Below, one piece after another: positions 5,528 to 7,453 of a stretch of 7,453 nucleotides of DNA; the first letter of the stretch is position 1, and each line of letters opens with the position of its first letter. Source of the DNA: Cohaesibacteraceae bacterium (lineage in GTDB: Bacteria > Pseudomonadota > Alphaproteobacteria > Rhizobiales > Cohaesibacteraceae); NCBI GenBank assembly GCA_016764535.1, contig JAESRR010000222.1, forward strand, positions 1 to 7,453, read 5' to 3'. Position numbers and translations under genes: made by a program. The notes beneath the pieces were generated by a model that saw only the letters and a program-made list of their open reading frames with translations, was not told the DNA's origin and did no database searches.

Positions 5528-7453
5528 CTATCTTAATGCTGCTGAAATATTGCCACCGTCAACTGTTGTCACATCTGCTGTTGTACGTTCCGCCAGAGCC
5601 TGGTGTACAAAAGCCTGTGCTACATCATCTGCTGTCACTTCTCTTTGCAACAGATTACCCGCCATATAGTCCTTAACGGACAGGCCACGTGCACCGGAGC
5701 GATTGGCAATCATATCCTCATCCAGAAGACCGGACCGAATGCGGTCAGCATTGACTGCATTGGATCGAATGCCATCAGCGCCGTGCTCGAGTGCATATTG
5801 CCTGGATAAAAACAGTGTGGCAGCCTTGGGAAGACCATAGGCGCCAAAATTGGCTCCAGGATTCACAGCCTGTTTGCTGGCATTGAACAGCAATACACCA
5901 CCGGTACCCTGGGCTTTCATTATCCTGACTGCATTTTGCGCGATCATTTGATGGGAGAAAAAATTCAATTCAAAACTCTTGCGCAATACCGTTTCGTCCA
6001 GTGTTGCGATGCCGCCTTCCCAGGCAGCGCCGGCGTTGGAAACTACAATGTCTATTCCGCCGTAAGTCATGACAGCTTTCTCGAATGCAGCTTTTATGGA
6101 AGATGGATCGGTTACATCACATCCAACGCCAATTGATCCATTGCCTGTTTCACTTGCAACTTCTTTTGCTTTTGCAAGATTGAGATCGACAACCACAACA
6201 TGAGCACCTTGATTGGCAAAGGCTTTAGCTGTCGCGGCACCTATCGCTCCGGCACCTCCTGTGACAAATGCGACTTGTCCTGTAAACGGGAGTGTTTTGG
6301 CACCTGCCAGTTTGGCTTGTTCGAGTGACCAGTATTCAAGTTCAAATAGATCTGGCCTACTGACCGGCTGGAAACGGCCAACAGCTTCGGCATCGCGTGC
6401 GGCTTCAATCCACATTTCACCAACATCGGCGGCTATTTTTGCTGCCTTGAGTGTGCGGCCGTGGCCAAACATGCCAAGCCCGGCAACGAGTGTAAGTCGC
6501 GGCATCGGGTCCAGCATGGTTCGATCCACATCATCGCGCGCATTGTTTGTGTTGAAATATTCGACATATTGATTGGTGAATTCAGCGACACTTTCCAATA
6601 TGGTTTGTTTGAATTGATCCAGTTTTCCCGTTGCTGGAGCATCCAGAACCATTGGGCCGGTTTTAATACGAATGGATAGATCCGGCGTAGAGACGCCGCG
6701 CCCGGAAAGATCCCGGACTTGCCTGGAATTTACAAACTCAAGAATTTTGGGTGAACTTCGATACTCGCTGATCATTCGTTCATATTTGCCTTCGCCAAGG
6801 TCAACAGCGACAGCGCCTCTCAAAGATGGTGCAATATCGGAGGGTTTCGCCAGACTGGCGTGCATTCTGACAGGCGAGAGAGGATTATTGCCGTTTTTTG
6901 CTACATGCTGTTCAGCAAGCGTTACATAATGGATCATGCGATCATATGCTTCTTTGGCCGTTGAGCCGAAAGTAAAAATCCCATGTTTATCAAGAAGAAG
7001 ACCCTCAACAGACGGATCTTTGTCAAATATTTCTGCGGCTGATTTGGCAAGGCCAAAGCCCGGCATGATATAGGGTACAAATCCCAGTTTATTGCCAAAG
7101 ACTTCTTTGGTCATTGCCTCACTTTGAGTCTGGTTGGCGATTGCAAGACTGGCAATTGAATGCGTATGGTCGACAAATTTGTGAGGTATGAAGGCGTGGA
7201 GCAGTGCTTCCACCGACGGATTTGGAGATGATGGATTGATGAGATTGGCGCGTTGTAAAGCCACCATACCCTCGTCTGTTAATTGTTCCAGCTTGCGGGC
7301 CTTGAGCAATGCGTACATCTTGACCGCTGGCAGGCCTTCCGGCTCAATTGTCCCCATGTCCCAGCCACTACCCTTGACGCAAAGGACATCGTGCCGATCT
7401 CCAACCAGGTCGGTAACTTCGGTTTTGACAGAGGTATTGCCACCCCCATGGAG
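5528..7453 (-). CDS. Fused class II aldolase / short-chain dehydrogenase, RhaD-like (N-terminus cut by window edge)
   Basis: This cytosolic bifunctional enzyme cleaves a ketose-1-phosphate to dihydroxyacetone phosphate plus an aldehyde, then probably oxidises or reduces the aldehyde with NAD(H). The window shows 641 residues. The frame continues past the right edge, with roughly 55-60 residues missing from the usual ~700. Numbering from the first visible codon, the aldolase domain begins with LHGGGNTSVK (1-10), has a probable catalytic Glu at 82, and has zinc-ligand histidines in DHTH (H96, H98) and DKHG (H157). The dehydrogenase domain has TGGAGAIG (398-405), Asp at 423 favouring NAD, NAG (473-475), Ser 526 and YGLPK (Y539, K543). 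All key residues are intact. The family is called rhamnulose-1-phosphate aldolase in rhizobia. No rhaI isomerase follows it here: a terminator comes next. Nearby mtnK-mtnA suggest 5-methylthioribulose-1-phosphate or 5-deoxyribulose-1-phosphate as an alternative substrate. An ATG at 7357 is internal, not the start. Confidence 0.93.
   Translation of the reverse strand, partial: LHGGGNTSVKTEVTDLVGDRHDVLCVKGSGWDMGTIEPEGLPAVKMYALLKARKLEQLTDEGMVALQRANLINPSSPNPSVEALLHAFIPHKFVDHTHSIASLAIANQTQSEAMTKEVFGNKLGFVPYIMPGFGLAKSAAEIFDKDPSVEGLLLDKHGIFTFGSTAKEAYDRMIHYVTLAEQHVAKNGNNPLSPVRMHASLAKPSDIAPSLRGAVAVDLGEGKYERMISEYRSSPKILEFVNSRQVRDLSGRGVSTPDLSIRIKTGPMVLDAPATGKLDQFKQTILESVAEFTNQYVEYFNTNNARDDVDRTMLDPMPRLTLVAGLGMFGHGRTLKAAKIAADVGEMWIEAARDAEAVGRFQPVSRPDLFELEYWSLEQAKLAGAKTLPFTGQVAFVTGGAGAIGAATAKAFANQGAHVVVVDLNLAKAKEVASETGNGSIGVGCDVTDPSSIKAAFEKAVMTYGGIDIVVSNAGAAWEGGIATLDETVLRKSFELNFFSHQMIAQNAVRIMKAQGTGGVLLFNASKQAVNPGANFGAYGLPKAATLFLSRQYALEHGADGIRSNAVNADRIRSGLLDEDMIANRSGARGLSVKDYMAGNLLQREVTADDVAQAFVHQALAERTTADVTTVDGGNISAALR

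Noticed and set aside
6213..6572. 119-codon plus-strand open frame inside the aldolase gene
   Set aside because: Its Ala/Ser/Pro-rich translation is the complement of the Rossmann region of the real gene, with no independent support.
7355..7357. ATG at 7357 as the true start of the aldolase gene
   Set aside because: The frame stays open for 32 codons to the window edge and encodes conserved aldolase residues (LHGGGNTSVK and KGSGWDM), so this Met is internal.

Overview
The window looks like part of a chromosome (or large replicon) of an alphaproteobacterium, most likely a rhizobial-type Hyphomicrobiales or a related marine lineage. This is judged from the protein families: a rhizobial-type aldolase/short-chain dehydrogenase fusion and a ribose-class (CUT2) sugar ABC importer. 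GC content appears moderate by eye and was not computed. I see no RNA genes, mobile elements, CRISPR arrays or pseudogenes. The coding is dense and no gap reaches 300 bases.

Layout. The left third is a leftward operon. mtnK (5-methylthioribose kinase, 363-1634) is followed, with a stop/start overlap, by mtnA (5-methylthioribose-1-phosphate isomerase), whose first 122 codons lie in the window before the left edge. A 139-base divergent intergenic region (1635-1773) holds a perfect inverted repeat and a good rightward promoter candidate. The centre is a rightward three-gene operon for a sugar-type ABC importer: fused double ATPase (1774-3285), membrane permease (3282-4355) and secreted periplasmic binding protein (4401-5444). 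It ends in a strong hairpin terminator (5461-5493) that is symmetric enough to work in both directions. The right quarter is a leftward, convergent gene (5528 to the right edge, N-terminus missing). It encodes a class II aldolase fused to a short-chain dehydrogenase, the family usually annotated as RhaD in rhizobia.

How the genes may work together (inference). The importer would bring in 5-methylthioribose (MTR) or a close relative such as 5-deoxyribose. MtnK would phosphorylate it at C1, and MtnA would isomerise the product to the ribulose-1-phosphate. The aldolase half of the fusion could then split that to dihydroxyacetone phosphate plus a small aldehyde, 2-(methylthio)acetaldehyde from MTR. 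The dehydrogenase half would reduce or oxidise the aldehyde. This would be a compact scavenging version of the oxygen-independent 'DHAP shunt' described for Rhodospirillum rubrum and some E. coli, with a transporter attached and the last two enzymes fused. No nucleosidase or phosphorylase (mtnN/mtnP) and no mtnB/mtnD genes are seen here, which fits uptake of ready-made MTR. The main alternative is that the aldolase fusion belongs to an unrelated L-rhamnose or L-fucose locus continuing beyond the right edge. The importer's substrate rests on its neighbours alone.
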